Source: Pseudomonas sp. B28(2017) (GTDB lineage Bacteria > Pseudomonadota > Gammaproteobacteria > Pseudomonadales > Pseudomonadaceae). Taken from it: DNA of 64,000 nt. The stretch is from positions 310,001-374,000 of the forward strand of contig NZ_NEJH01000003.1 of NCBI RefSeq assembly GCF_002113025.1, in the 5' to 3' direction. This document shows, piece after piece, positions 38,895 to 48,422 of the stretch. The notes under the pieces are model-generated. The model was not told the origin of the DNA and did not search any database. It worked only from the letters and a program-made list of their open reading frames with translations. How positions within the stretch are numbered: position 1 is the stretch's first letter; every line of letters begins with the position of its first letter. Made by a program: the position numbers and the translations under genes.

Positions 38895-39100
38895 GAGTCT
38901 TGCTCCAGGGCCTTGAGGCGCGAAATCATCGATTCGACCTTACGCCGGGCGATTTCGTTTTTTTCAATGAGGTGCGCGCGTTCCTCGCGCCAGGTCTTTT
39001 CCTGAGCTAGTAAGAGTCCGTTTTGACTCTTAAGTTGCTCGACTCGGGTAATCAGCAGTTCGAGTCTGGCCATCAGCGCTTGCAGGTCGGTATCTTCCAT
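38891..39100 (-). CDS. ZapB-like coiled-coil protein, TIGR02449 family
   Basis: Protein of 69 residues starting MEDTDLQALMARLELLITRVEQL, almost all heptad coiled coil. The TIGR02449 family is found directly upstream of zapA in pseudomonads and resembles ZapB in size and shape. A GTG three codons upstream is a possible alternative start. Likely a division-ring partner of ZapA, inferred from coupling. Confidence 0.85.
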   Translation of the reverse strand: MEDTDLQALMARLELLITRVEQLKSQNGLLLAQEKTWREERAHLIEKNEIARRKVESMISRLKALEQDS

Positions 39101-39127
39101 TGTCTTCACTGTCTGATGGGGGGCGGA

Positions 39128-39229
39128 CTGTAGGAGCGAGCTTGCTCGCGATGAACCTGAGAGCGCCGCGGGGTATCAGGTACCCAGCGTTATCGTTGGC
39201 GACCATCGCGAGCGTGCTCGCTCCTACAG
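39128..39229. repeat. REPIN: two inverted REP copies, TAGGAGCGAG class
   Basis: Two inverted copies of the CTGTAGGAGCGAGC...GCTCGCGAT type enclosing about 50 bases, in the divergent gap upstream of the ZapB-like gene and the UPF0149 gene. Confidence 0.88.
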
Positions 39230-39294
39230 GGGTAGTCGATGTAGGATACAAGGCCTTCATTCTAGACATAGCGCCGTCTGGCGCCTAGCTGCCC

Positions 39295-39852
39295 ATGCCC
39301 ATTCAGAATTCCCCGTACCAAGCCTTCGCCACCCTGCTGACTTCCAGTGGTTACAACGTCTCGCCTGCCGAACTGCACGGCCTGCTGTTCGGCCGCAGCT
39401 GCGCCGGTGCCGGTTTCGATGCCGAAGGCTGGCTGATCGACGCCGCCGAACTGCTCGAAAGCGAGCCGCAGGACAACGTTCGCAGCGCCCTGATCGGCCT
39501 GCAGGAAATGGTCAAGGGCGAGCTCACCGGCGATGACGTGACCGTCGTGCTGCTGCTGCCGACCGACGATGCTCCGCTCACCGAGCGTGCTGCCGCACTG
39601 GGCCAATGGTGCCAGGGTTTCCTCAGCGGTTTCGGCCTGAACTGCCGTGACAGCAGCATGCTGAGCACCGAGGCCACAGAAGTATTGCAGGACCTGGCCG
39701 CCATTTCCCAGGTGCAAGACGCCCTGGAAGAGTCCGACGACGGGGAAAACGACTATATGGAAGTCATGGAATACCTGCGCGTCGCACCGCTGCTGCTGTT
39801 CTCTGAAACCAGAAAGCCGGACGCGCCGGCTGCCAAACCGTCGTTGCACTAA
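39295..39852 (+). CDS. UPF0149 (YgfB/YecA-like) family protein
   Basis: Acidic helical protein of 185 residues. QGFLSGFGL (residues 104-112) and the N-terminal [16 protein letters not shown] are hallmarks of the family. It lies directly before pepP and ubiH, as ygfB does in E. coli. In P. aeruginosa the homologue was reported to influence ampDh3 and beta-lactam tolerance. No zinc-binding SEC-C tail is present. Confidence 0.92.
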   Translation: MPIQNSPYQAFATLLTSSGYNVSPAELHGLLFGRSCAGAGFDAEGWLIDAAELLESEPQDNVRSALIGLQEMVKGELTGDDVTVVLLLPTDDAPLTERAAALGQWCQGFLSGFGLNCRDSSMLSTEATEVLQDLAAISQVQDALEESDDGENDYMEVMEYLRVAPLLLFSETRKPDAPAAKPSLH

Positions 39853-39878
39853 TCAAAGCCAGGGAACGCCATCTGCCC

Positions 39879-41213
39879 ATGATCCACATCCCGAAATCGG
39901 AATACAGCCGTCGCCGCAAGGCCCTGATGGCGCAGATGGAACCCAACAGCATCGCCATCCTGCCCGCCGCCGCCGTGGCCATTCGCAACCGTGACGTCGA
40001 GCACGTTTACCGCCAGGACAGCGACTTCCAGTACCTCAGCGGTTTTCCCGAACCCCAGGCCGTACTGGTGTTGATGCCGGGGCGTGTGCATGGCGAATAC
40101 ATCCTGTTCTGCCGTGAGCGCAACGCCGAGCGCGAGCTGTGGGATGGCCTGCGCGCCGGGCAGGAAGGCGCGATTCGCGATTTCGGCGCCGACGACGCCT
40201 TTCCGATCACGGATATCGACGACATCCTGCCGGGCCTTATCGAAGGCCGTGACCGGGTGTACTCGGCCATGGGCAGCAACCCCGAATTCGACCGCCACCT
40301 GATGGAGTGGATCAACGTGATCCGTTCCAAGGCCAACCTCGGTGCCCAGCCGCCGAACGAATTCGTTGCCCTGGATCATCTGCTGCACGACATGCGCCTG
40401 TATAAATCGGCGGCGGAAGTGAAAGTGATGCGTGAGGCGGCGCGGATTTCCGCCCAGGCGCACGTGCGGGCGATGCAGGCCTGTCGCGCCGGGCTGCACG
40501 AATTCAGCCTGGAAGCCGAGCTCGATTACGAGTTCCGCAAGGGCGGGGCGAAGATGCCGGCCTACGGCTCGATCGTCGCGGCGGGGCGCAACAGCTGCAT
40601 CCTGCATTACCAGCAGAATGACGCGGTGCTCAAGGACGGTGACCTGGTGCTGATCGATGCCGGATGCGAGATCGACTGTTACGCCAGCGACATCACCCGG
40701 ACCTTTCCGGTCAGTGGCAAGTATTCAGCGGAACAGAAAGCGATTTACGAATTGGTGCTGGCCTCCCAGGAGGCCGCCTTTGCCGAAATCGCCCCGAACA
40801 AACACTGGAATCAGGCGCACGAGGCCACGGTCCGGGTCATCACGGCCGGGCTGGTCAAGCTGGGGCTGCTGCAGGGCGACGTCGACGAACTGATCGCCGG
40901 TGAAGCCTACAAGGCGTTCTACATGCACCGCGCCGGCCATTGGCTGGGCATGGATGTGCATGATGTCGGCGAATACAAGGTCGGCGGCGAGTGGCGCGTG
41001 CTGGAGGTCGGCATGGCGCTGACCGTGGAGCCGGGGATCTATATCGCCCCGGACAACCAGAGCGTGGCGAAGAAATGGCGCGGCATTGGCGTGCGCATCG
41101 AGGACGACGTAGTGGTCACCAAAACCGGCTGTGAAGTATTGACGGGCGGCGTGCCGAAAACCGTCACCGAAATCGAGGCCCTGATGGCGCAAGCGCGGAC
41201 ACAAGCGGCATGA
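39879..41213 (+). CDS. pepP: Xaa-Pro aminopeptidase P
   Basis: Metallopeptidase that removes an N-terminal residue before proline; M24B family, 444 residues. Dinuclear metal ligands are visible as LIDAGCEIDCYASDITRTFPV (two aspartates), HRAGHWLGMDVHD (histidine), TVEPGIY (glutamate) and GVRIEDDVVVT (glutamate). The N-terminal creatinase-like domain is complete. Overlaps ubiH by four bases (ATGA). Confidence 0.96.
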   Translation: MIHIPKSEYSRRRKALMAQMEPNSIAILPAAAVAIRNRDVEHVYRQDSDFQYLSGFPEPQAVLVLMPGRVHGEYILFCRERNAERELWDGLRAGQEGAIRDFGADDAFPITDIDDILPGLIEGRDRVYSAMGSNPEFDRHLMEWINVIRSKANLGAQPPNEFVALDHLLHDMRLYKSAAEVKVMREAARISAQAHVRAMQACRAGLHEFSLEAELDYEFRKGGAKMPAYGSIVAAGRNSCILHYQQNDAVLKDGDLVLIDAGCEIDCYASDITRTFPVSGKYSAEQKAIYELVLASQEAAFAEIAPNKHWNQAHEATVRVITAGLVKLGLLQGDVDELIAGEAYKAFYMHRAGHWLGMDVHDVGEYKVGGEWRVLEVGMALTVEPGIYIAPDNQSVAKKWRGIGVRIEDDVVVTKTGCEVLTGGVPKTVTEIEALMAQARTQAA

Positions 41214-42397
41214 GTCGAGTCAACCTGGCAATCATCGGTGGCGGGCTGGTTGGTGCAAGCCTGGCACTTGCACTGCAGGCCGGCGCCAAGGCCCGGGGCT
41301 GGAAGATCGTGCTGATCGAGCCGTTCGCCCCTGGCGATACGTATCAACCGAGTTACGACGCCCGTTCTTCGGCATTGTCCTTCGGCTCGCGGCAAATCTA
41401 TCAGCGGTTGGGCATCTGGCAGGAAGTCTCGCGCCGTGCCGAACCGATCAAGCAGATTCATGTGTCTGACCGTGGGCGTTTCTCCACCGCCCGGTTGTCG
41501 GCGATGGAAGAGGGCGTTCCAGCGCTGGGTTATGTCGTTGAAAACGCCTGGCTCGGCCAATGCCTGTGGCAAGGCCTGGACAAGGATGTGATCAGTTGGC
41601 GTTGTCCGGCGGAGGTCACCCGCATGGAGCCGCTGACCGATGGCTATCGCCTGACCCTCAACGATGAAACCACCCTGGAATGCGACCTCGCGGTGCTCGC
41701 CGATGGTGGCCGCTCCGGCCTGCGCGAACAATTGGGGATCGGCATCCGCAAACGTCCGTACAACCAGAGCGCGCTGATCGCCAACATTACCTCGAGCGAA
41801 GCCCACAACGGCATGGCTTTCGAGCGTTTCACCGACGAAGGCCCGATGGCATTGCTGCCGCTGCCGGAAAACCGCTGTGCACTGGTCTGGACCCGCCTGG
41901 GCATGGACGCGCAACGCCTGGCGGCACTCGATGAGCGCAGCTTCCTCAGCGAACTGCAGGGTGTGTTCGGTTATCGCCTTGGCACATTGAAGCAGGTCGG
42001 TGCGCGGCATCTGTATCCGCTGACACTGGTCGAGGCCGAAGAACAGGTGCGTCCGCATCTGGCGGTACTCGGCAACGCGGCGCACAGCCTGCATCCGATT
42101 GCCGGCCAGGGGTTCAACCTGTCCCTGCGCGATGCTCAGGCCCTGGCCGATGCCTTGCTCGCCAGCGAAAAACCATTGGGCGACTTCGCCACGTTGCAAG
42201 CCTATCGCGAACGCCAGCGTCTCGATCAGAATCTCACCGTGGGCTTCTCTGATCAGGTCACGCGCCTGTTCGGCAGCACCCAGCCGCTGGTGTCCCTGGG
42301 GCGCAACATCGGCTTGCTCGGCCTCGATCTGCTGCCACCGGCCAAACGCTGGTTTGCCCGACAGGCGATGGGGCTGGGTACCCGTCCAGATGCATGA
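41210..42397 (+). CDS. ubiH: 2-octaprenyl-6-methoxyphenyl hydroxylase
   Basis: FAD-dependent monooxygenase of aerobic ubiquinone synthesis, 395 residues. FAD motifs: IIGGGLVGASLALAL at the N-terminus, a DG-type motif in LAVLADGGRSGLR, and GNAAHSLHPIAGQGFNLSLRDA near residue 290. Coupled to pepP; a paralogue follows at 42550. Which ring position each paralogue hydroxylates cannot be read from sequence alone. Confidence 0.93.
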   Translation: MSRVNLAIIGGGLVGASLALALQAGAKARGWKIVLIEPFAPGDTYQPSYDARSSALSFGSRQIYQRLGIWQEVSRRAEPIKQIHVSDRGRFSTARLSAMEEGVPALGYVVENAWLGQCLWQGLDKDVISWRCPAEVTRMEPLTDGYRLTLNDETTLECDLAVLADGGRSGLREQLGIGIRKRPYNQSALIANITSSEAHNGMAFERFTDEGPMALLPLPENRCALVWTRLGMDAQRLAALDERSFLSELQGVFGYRLGTLKQVGARHLYPLTLVEAEEQVRPHLAVLGNAAHSLHPIAGQGFNLSLRDAQALADALLASEKPLGDFATLQAYRERQRLDQNLTVGFSDQVTRLFGSTQPLVSLGRNIGLLGLDLLPPAKRWFARQAMGLGTRPDA

Positions 42398-42546
42398 CTG
42401 GCTGATCCGCCGTTTTGGCAAGGCACGACTGATAAAAATACCTGGCGCAATTGCAGGTCGACATTCATGACGGCGCCGGCCACCTGGTGGCGCAGGTCGG
42501 GAAACCCCTTTACGTGCGGCTCAAGCCGCTAGAGAGACAGGCTTAA
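42390..42546 (+). pseudogene. Probable remnant of a small gene after ubiH
   Basis: The gap between the two hydroxylase genes codes for protein-like sequence in two frames. Frame one from 42390 reads MHDWLIRRFGKARLIK; a switch at the A run 42434-42438 leads into KYLAQLQVDIHDGAGHLVAQ and on to RLKPLERQA and a stop at 42546. Removing one A joins them into about 50 residues. The end resembles the C-terminus of small thioesterase-like (DUF4442-type) proteins, but that match is from memory and weak. Most of such a gene would be missing. Confidence 0.4.
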
Positions 42547-42549
42547 AGC

Positions 42550-43773
42550 ATGGAAATGCGTGCAGATCTGCTGATTGTCGGGGCTGGAATGGTCGGCAGC
42601 GCCCTGGCGCTGGCGTTGCAGGACAGCGGGCTGGAAGTCCTGTTGCTGGACGGCAGCCCCATGAGTGTCAAACCCTTCGACACTCAGGCCGCGTTTGAAC
42701 CGCGGGTGAGCGCCTTGTCGGCCGCCAGCCAGCGGATTCTCGAACGCCTTGGTGTCTGGGATGGCATCGCCGGGCGGCGCAGCAGCCCCTACACCGACAT
42801 GCAGGTCTGGGATGGCAGCGGCACCGGGCAGATCCACTTCTCGGCGGCCAGCGTGCATGCCGAGGTGTTGGGGCATATCGTCGAGAACCGCGTGGTCCAG
42901 GATGCCTTGCTTGACCGCCTGCACGACTGCGACCTGGGGTTGCTGGCCAATGCACGGCTGGAACAGATGCGCCGCTCCGGCGATGACTGGCTGCTGACCC
43001 TGGCCGATGGCCGCACCTTGCGCGCACCGCTGGTGATCGCGGCGGATGGCGCCAACTCGGCGGTGCGGCGCCTGACCGGGGTTGCGACCCGCGAATGGGA
43101 TTATCTGCACCATGCCATCGTCACCAGCGTGCGTTGCGCCAAGCCGCATCAAATGACGGCCTGGCAGCGTTTTACCGACACCGGCCCGTTGGCGTTTCTG
43201 CCCCTTGAGCGCGACGGCCAGCAGGATTGGTGTTCGATTGTCTGGTCGACCACGCCCGGCGAAGCCGAACGTCTGATGGCGATGGATGAACAAGGTTTCT
43301 GCAAGGCGCTGGAGCGGGCCTTTGAAGGTCGGCTCGGCGAAGTACTGGGCGCCGACCCGCGCCTGTGTGTGCCCCTGCGCCAGCGGCATGCCAAGCGTTA
43401 TGTGGCTGAAGGCCTGGCGTTGATCGGCGACGCGGCCCACACCATTCACCCGTTGGCCGGGCAGGGGGTGAATCTCGGATTCCTCGATGCCGCCGTGCTG
43501 GCCGAAGTGTTGCTGCAAGCGGCAAACCGTGGCGAACGCCTGGCGGATGTGAAAGTCCTCAGCCGTTACGAGCGTCGGCGCATGCCTCACAACCTGGCAC
43601 TGATGGCGGCGATGGAAGGCTTCGAGCGCTTGTTCCAGGCCGATCCGTTGCCGGTGCGCTGGTTGCGCAATACCGGGTTGAAAATGGTTGAGAAAATGCC
43701 GGAAGCCAAGGCCTTGTTCGTGCGTGAAGCGCTGGGGCTGACCGGGGATTTGCCGGCGCTGGCCAAGGCCTGA
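42550..43773 (+). CDS. UbiH/UbiF/COQ6 family FAD hydroxylase
   Basis: Second ubiquinone-type FAD monooxygenase, 407 residues. [19 protein letters not shown] and [23 protein letters not shown] are the FAD motifs; [17 protein letters not shown] is the middle one. Homologue of PA5221, variously labelled UbiF or UbiI. Together with ubiH it probably supplies ring hydroxylation in ubiquinone synthesis. An in-frame ATG two codons later is also possible. Confidence 0.9.
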   Translation: MEMRADLLIVGAGMVGSALALALQDSGLEVLLLDGSPMSVKPFDTQAAFEPRVSALSAASQRILERLGVWDGIAGRRSSPYTDMQVWDGSGTGQIHFSAASVHAEVLGHIVENRVVQDALLDRLHDCDLGLLANARLEQMRRSGDDWLLTLADGRTLRAPLVIAADGANSAVRRLTGVATREWDYLHHAIVTSVRCAKPHQMTAWQRFTDTGPLAFLPLERDGQQDWCSIVWSTTPGEAERLMAMDEQGFCKALERAFEGRLGEVLGADPRLCVPLRQRHAKRYVAEGLALIGDAAHTIHPLAGQGVNLGFLDAAVLAEVLLQAANRGERLADVKVLSRYERRRMPHNLALMAAMEGFERLFQADPLPVRWLRNTGLKMVEKMPEAKALFVREALGLTGDLPALAKA

Positions 43774-43797
43774 GATTTTTGTTGAGGTTAAAGGCCC

Positions 43798-43819
43798 CAT
43801 CGCGAGCAAGCTCGCGATG
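43798..43819. repeat. Single REP half palindrome
   Basis: Perfect palindrome with arms CATCGCGAGC and a two-base centre; matches the inner half of the TAGGAGCGAGC class without the GTAGG end. Confidence 0.7.
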
Positions 43820-43949
43820 GCGGCAGTTCAGCCACCCAATATTCCAGCTTGTGCAACATCCGGTAACTCCTCCGCAAGCGGGTTCGATTGAGAAGCTAAA
43901 TGTGAGTCCTTATCATTTGGCCTCATTTTTCAATCGAGGGACCGCTCCC

Positions 43950-44954
43950 ATGTTGGCACCGAAGCGTCTACTGACTGCACTGGCCTTGACCCTGATCGGT
44001 AGCACCGCCGCCCAGGCCGCTGATGAGGTGGTGGTCTATTCCTCGCGAATCGACGAGCTGATCAAGCCGGTATTCGATGCCTACACCGCCAAGACCGGCG
44101 TGAAGGTGAAGTTCATCACCGACAAGGAAGCGCCCCTGATGCAGCGGCTCAAGGCCGAGGGCGCGAATACGCCGGCCGACCTGCTGCTTACCGTCGATGC
44201 CGGGAACCTCTGGCAAGCCGAGCAGATGGGCATCCTCCAGCCGTTCACCTCGAAAACCATCGACGCCAACATTCCGCGGCAATACCGGGCAGCCTCCCAT
44301 GCCTGGACCGGCCTGAGCCTGCGGGCGCGGACCATCGCCTACTCCACCGATCGGGTGAAACCGGGTGAATTGACCACCTACGAAGCGCTGGCCGACAAGC
44401 AATGGGAAGGCCGCCTGTGCCTGCGCACGGCGAAGAAGGTCTATAACCAGTCCCTGACCGCGACCATGATCGAAGTGCACGGTGCCGGTAAGACCGAGGA
44501 AATCCTCAAGGGCTGGGTCAAGAACCTGTCCACCGACGTGTTCTCCGACGACACCGCGGTGCTGGAAGCGATCAATGCTGGCCAGTGCGACGTCGGTATC
44601 GTCAATACCTACTACTACGGGCGCCTGCACAAGCAGAAGCCAGACCTGCCGGTGAAGCTGTTCTGGCCGAACCAGGCTGATCGTGGCGTACACGTGAACC
44701 TGTCGGGTATCGGCCTGACGCAACACGCGCCGCATCCGGAAGCGGCCAAGGCCCTGGTGGAGTGGATGACTACGCCTGAAGCGCAGAAAATCTTTGCCGA
44801 CGTGAACCAGGAGTTCCCGGCGAACCCTGCCGTTCATCCATCCGAAGAAGTGGCGGCCTGGGGCAAGTTCATTGCCGATACCTTGCCGGTGGAAGTGGCG
44901 GGCAAGCGCCAGGCTGAAGCGATTCGCATGATGGACAAGGCTGGCTGGAACTGA
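43950..44954 (+). CDS. Ferric-iron-type ABC transporter, periplasmic binding protein
   Basis: FbpA/FutA-like binding protein of 334 residues. The signal peptide ends at AAQAA-DE near residue 24; [24 protein letters not shown] opens the mature domain. NTYYYGRL near residue 216 carries the tandem tyrosines that bind ferric iron in this family. Starts at [15 protein letters not shown]. Followed by a terminator, a REP and then the permease. No Fur box was recognised upstream. Confidence 0.92.
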   Translation: MLAPKRLLTALALTLIGSTAAQAADEVVVYSSRIDELIKPVFDAYTAKTGVKVKFITDKEAPLMQRLKAEGANTPADLLLTVDAGNLWQAEQMGILQPFTSKTIDANIPRQYRAASHAWTGLSLRARTIAYSTDRVKPGELTTYEALADKQWEGRLCLRTAKKVYNQSLTATMIEVHGAGKTEEILKGWVKNLSTDVFSDDTAVLEAINAGQCDVGIVNTYYYGRLHKQKPDLPVKLFWPNQADRGVHVNLSGIGLTQHAPHPEAAKALVEWMTTPEAQKIFADVNQEFPANPAVHPSEEVAAWGKFIADTLPVEVAGKRQAEAIRMMDKAGWN

Positions 44955-44970
44955 GTCAGCCGTTATGCTG

Positions 44971-45000
44971 CGCCCCGCCTATGCGGGGCGTTTGTTTTTG
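44971..45000 (+). terminator. Rho-independent terminator between binding protein and permease genes
   Basis: Eight-base-pair stem CGCCCCGC, four-base loop, then TTTGTTTTT. It would lower expression of the permease relative to the binding protein. Confidence 0.85.
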
Positions 45001-45014
45001 CATTGCGCGCCTCT

Positions 45015-45048
45015 GACGCTGTAGGAGCAAGCTCGCTCCTGCAGCGTC
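45015..45048. repeat. Single REP palindrome
   Basis: Fourteen-base arms GACGCTGTAGGAGC with one mismatch, 35 bases before the permease start. Confidence 0.8.
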
Positions 45049-45082
45049 GAACTCATCCATTAGATAGTAGAGAACCAAGCCT

Positions 45083-46699
45083 GTGGCCCATCCCGCCCAA
45101 CGCCGCTGGTATCCAGTCGTCTTCGCTATCGCTGCGCTGGTCCTGTTGCCCCTGAGCGTCCTGCTGCTTTCCTGGCAAACCATTGACGTTCAAATCTGGT
45201 CCCACCTGTGGGACACGCAGATGCCGCGCCTGCTGGGCAACACACTGACGCTGGTGCTCGGTGTCGGTGCGGGTGTCACCCTGCTGGGCGTCAGCCTCGC
45301 CTGGCTGACCAGTCTCTGTGAATTCCCAGGCAGACGCTGGCTGGACTGGGCATTGATGCTGCCCTTTGCGATTCCAGCCTATGTGCTCGCGTTCGTGTTT
45401 GTCGGCCTGCTGGATTTCGCCGGGCCCGTGCAAACCCTGCTGCGCGAGTGGCTCGGTAGTGGTCTGCGGCTGCCGCGCGTGCGCTCCACGGGCGGTGTGA
45501 TTGTGGTGCTGGTGCTGGTTTTCTATCCCTATGTATATCTGCTGGCCCGCACGGCTTTCCTCGCCCAGGGCAAGGGCCTGATGGAAGCCGCGCGGGTTCT
45601 TGGCCAATCGCCCTGGCACGCGTTCTGGCGGGTCGCATTGCCCATGGCGCGGCCGGCCATCGGTGCGGGCGTGGCCTTGGCGCTGATGGAAACCCTGGCG
45701 GATTTCGGCGCAGTGTCGGTGTTCAACTTCGATACCTTCACCACGGCCATCTACAAAACCTGGTACGGCTTTTTCAGCCTGTCTTCCGCCGCGCAGCTGG
45801 CCAGCCTGTTACTGCTGGTGGTGATGCTCGTGCTGTACGGCGAACGGCGTGCTCGCGGGGCCAACCGGGCGGGCAACGAGCGACCACGGGTCAAGGCGCT
45901 GTATCACCTGCGAGGCGTCAAGGCGCTGGCAGCCATGACATGGTGCGGGCTGGTATTTGCCTGCGCCTTTGTCATTCCAATGCTGCAACTGATGGTGTGG
46001 TTCTGGCAGCGTGGGCGCTTCGATCTCGACGAGCGCTACGCCGGGTTGATCGTCCATACCTTGTACCTGGGGGCGATGGCGGCGTTGATCACCGTCAGCG
46101 TCGCCCTGTTACTGGCGTTTGCCAGGCGACTGGCGCCCACCCGGGTCATTCGTTCCGGGGTCAGTCTGGCCAATCTGGGTTACGCGTTGCCGGGTTCGGT
46201 GCTGGCGGTGTCGATCATGCTGGCGTTCAGTTACCTGGATCGCGAGCTGGTGATCCCGCTCTCGAACTGGCTCGGTGGCGCGGGCAAGCCGCTGCTGCTG
46301 GGCAGTCTGTCAGCGTTGTTGCTGGCCTATCTGGTGCGCTTCATTGCGGTGGCCTACGGGCCACTGGAAAGCAGCCTGGCGCGTATACGGCCATCTTTGC
46401 CCGAAGCGGCACGTAGCCTTGGCGTCAGTGGGCCGCGACTGTTTTTCAAAGTGTATCTACCGTTGTTGTTGCCCGGCACCTTGAGCGCTGGGCTGCTGGT
46501 GTTCGTCGACGTGCTCAAGGAAATGCCCGCGACCCTGCTGATGCGCCCGTTTGGCTGGGACACGCTGGCGGTGCGGATCTTTGAAATGACCAGCGAAGGA
46601 GAATGGGCGAGGGCATCTTTGCCGGCCTTGACGTTGGTGCTGGTCGGCCTTTTACCGGTCATCGGATTGATCCGGCGCTCAGCACATCGAAACAGCTAG
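45083..46699 (+). CDS. Ferric-iron-type ABC transporter, double permease
   Basis: FbpB-like inner-membrane protein of 538 residues made of two fused permease halves, about 12 membrane spans. The two EAA loops are EAARVLGQSPWHAFWRVALPMARP (about 172-195) and EAARSLGVSGPRLFFKVYLPLLLPG (about 440-464). GTG start. The ATPase subunit is not encoded next to it; gcvT follows. Substrate is probably Fe3+ as a chelate or free ion. Confidence 0.92.
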   Translation: MAHPAQRRWYPVVFAIAALVLLPLSVLLLSWQTIDVQIWSHLWDTQMPRLLGNTLTLVLGVGAGVTLLGVSLAWLTSLCEFPGRRWLDWALMLPFAIPAYVLAFVFVGLLDFAGPVQTLLREWLGSGLRLPRVRSTGGVIVVLVLVFYPYVYLLARTAFLAQGKGLMEAARVLGQSPWHAFWRVALPMARPAIGAGVALALMETLADFGAVSVFNFDTFTTAIYKTWYGFFSLSSAAQLASLLLLVVMLVLYGERRARGANRAGNERPRVKALYHLRGVKALAAMTWCGLVFACAFVIPMLQLMVWFWQRGRFDLDERYAGLIVHTLYLGAMAALITVSVALLLAFARRLAPTRVIRSGVSLANLGYALPGSVLAVSIMLAFSYLDRELVIPLSNWLGGAGKPLLLGSLSALLLAYLVRFIAVAYGPLESSLARIRPSLPEAARSLGVSGPRLFFKVYLPLLLPGTLSAGLLVFVDVLKEMPATLLMRPFGWDTLAVRIFEMTSEGEWARASLPALTLVLVGLLPVIGLIRRSAHRNS

Positions 46700-46853
46700 G
46701 TGTCAGTCCTACACCTTGCGGCTACAATGCGCGGCATTCGGTGCGGTCCGTCTGACAGACCAGGTAGCTGAAATCGGCTGAAGGCCCTTTTTCAAGGCAT
46801 TCAGTCCGTGCAGCACTTGCCCGCACCTTCGCCACGCCCGGAAGGAGAAACCC

Positions 46854-47936
46854 ATGGGACAGCGTACGCCTCTGTATGACCTTCATCTCGCATTCGGCGC
46901 GAAGATGGTCGATTTTGGCGGTTGGGACATGCCTCTGCATTATGGATCGCAGGTCGAGGAACACCACCAGGTGCGCCGCGATTGCGGTGTTTTCGATGTA
47001 TCCCACATGACCGTAATCGACGTCGGCGGCGCCCAGGCCAAAGCCTGGCTTCAGCATTTGCTGGCCAATGATGTCGAACGCCTGCACAGCCCCGGCCGTG
47101 CGTTGTACAGCACCATGCTCAACGAGCGTGGCGGCATCGTCGACGACATGATCGTCTATCGTCTCGATGAGGGTTATCGCCTGGTGGTCAATGCCTCCAC
47201 CCGCGATCAGGACATGGCCTGGATGCAAGCGCATCTCGACGGTTTCGACGTGCAACTTCGCGAACGTTCCGAGTTGGCGATGCTGGCCATTCAGGGTCCC
47301 CACGCCCGGCAAAAAATTGCCGAGCTGGTCAGCCAGCCCCGCGGTAACCTGATCCAGCTCCTCAAGCCCTTCGAAGGCCTGTCCGATGGTGACTGGTTCA
47401 TTGCGCGCACCGGTTATACCGGCGAAGACGGCCTGGAAATCATTCTGCCCGCCGATCAGACGCCAGGATTTTTCAACGATCTGGTCGGCGCCGGGATTTC
47501 TCCCATCGGCCTTGGCGCGCGGGATACATTGCGGGTCGAAGCCGGCATGAACCTTTACGGTCAGGACATCCAGCAGGATATCTCACCTTTGGCCTCCAAT
47601 ATGGCCTGGACCATTGCCTGGGAACCTGCCACCCGGCAGTTCATCGGGCGCAAGGCGCTGGAAGCCGAGCAGGCTGCCGGTGTACAGCAAAAACTGGTCG
47701 GTCTGGTCCTTGAGGAGCGCGGTGTTTTGCGCGCTCATCAGGTGGTCCGCATCGCCGATGTTGGCGAAGGGGAGATCACCAGTGGTAGTTTCTCTCCTAC
47801 GCTTAGCAAGTCGATTGCACTGGCGCGCGTGCCGATGGCAACTGCCGACCGCGCTGAAGTGGAAATCCGTGGCAAGTGGTACCCGGTACGAGTGGTCAAA
47901 CCGACCTTCGTCCGTCACGGCAAAACCTTGATCTAA
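46854..47936 (+). CDS. gcvT: Glycine cleavage system T protein
   Basis: Aminomethyltransferase that moves the methylene carbon from lipoyl-H-protein to tetrahydrofolate, releasing ammonia. Protein of 360 residues. [21 protein letters not shown] and the folate-site [10 protein letters not shown] are intact; the catalytic aspartate lies in [14 protein letters not shown]. First gene of gcvT-gcvH; ATG behind GGAGA. In P. aeruginosa this cluster is gcvT1-H1-P1. Confidence 0.96.
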   Translation: MGQRTPLYDLHLAFGAKMVDFGGWDMPLHYGSQVEEHHQVRRDCGVFDVSHMTVIDVGGAQAKAWLQHLLANDVERLHSPGRALYSTMLNERGGIVDDMIVYRLDEGYRLVVNASTRDQDMAWMQAHLDGFDVQLRERSELAMLAIQGPHARQKIAELVSQPRGNLIQLLKPFEGLSDGDWFIARTGYTGEDGLEIILPADQTPGFFNDLVGAGISPIGLGARDTLRVEAGMNLYGQDIQQDISPLASNMAWTIAWEPATRQFIGRKALEAEQAAGVQQKLVGLVLEERGVLRAHQVVRIADVGEGEITSGSFSPTLSKSIALARVPMATADRAEVEIRGKWYPVRVVKPTFVRHGKTLI

Positions 47937-47985
47937 TCTATTCCGGCGGGCACGACCGCTGACCTATTTCCTGAGGACACAGAAC

Positions 47986-48375
47986 ATGAGCAATATCCCC
48001 GCCGACCTGCGTTTTGCCGAAAGTCATGAATGGGCGCGCCTGGAAGCCGACGGCACCGTCACCGTGGGCATCAGCGATCACGCGCAGGAAGCGCTGGGTG
48101 ATGTGGTGTTCGTCGAGCTGACTGAAGTCGGCAACGTATTTGCCGCTGAAGATCAGGCTGGTGTCGTTGAATCGGTCAAGGCCGCTTCTGATATCTACTC
48201 CCCGATTGCCGGCGAAGTGATCGCGGTCAACGAAGCGCTGAGCGGTGAGCCTGAGCTGCTCAACTCCGATCCGTACGGTGCCTGGATCTTCAAGCTCAAG
48301 CCAAGCAACGCTGCAGACCTGGAAAAACTGCTGGATGCCGCCGGCTACAAGGCTGCCATTGGCGAAAAGCCCTGA
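47986..48375 (+). CDS. gcvH: Glycine cleavage system H protein
   Basis: Lipoyl carrier shuttling between P, T and L proteins. Protein of 129 residues; lipoylated lysine K65 in [13 protein letters not shown]. Co-directional with gcvT at a 49-base gap and followed by a strong terminator, so gcvP is not in the same transcript. Confidence 0.97.
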   Translation: MSNIPADLRFAESHEWARLEADGTVTVGISDHAQEALGDVVFVELTEVGNVFAAEDQAGVVESVKAASDIYSPIAGEVIAVNEALSGEPELLNSDPYGAWIFKLKPSNAADLEKLLDAAGYKAAIGEKP

Positions 48376-48386
48376 CGCAACATCCC

Positions 48387-48413
48387 AAAGCCCCGATCCG
48401 TCGGGGCTTTTTC
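48387..48413 (+). terminator. Rho-independent terminator after gcvH
   Basis: Ten-base-pair stem AAAGCCCCGA with TCCG loop and T run, 11 bases after gcvH. Confidence 0.92.
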
Positions 48414-48422
48414 ATTGCGGGC

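Noticed and set aside
46700..46853. Possible glycine riboswitch upstream of gcvT
   Set aside because: I looked for the paired glycine aptamer pattern and saw no convincing conserved cores in 154 bases.
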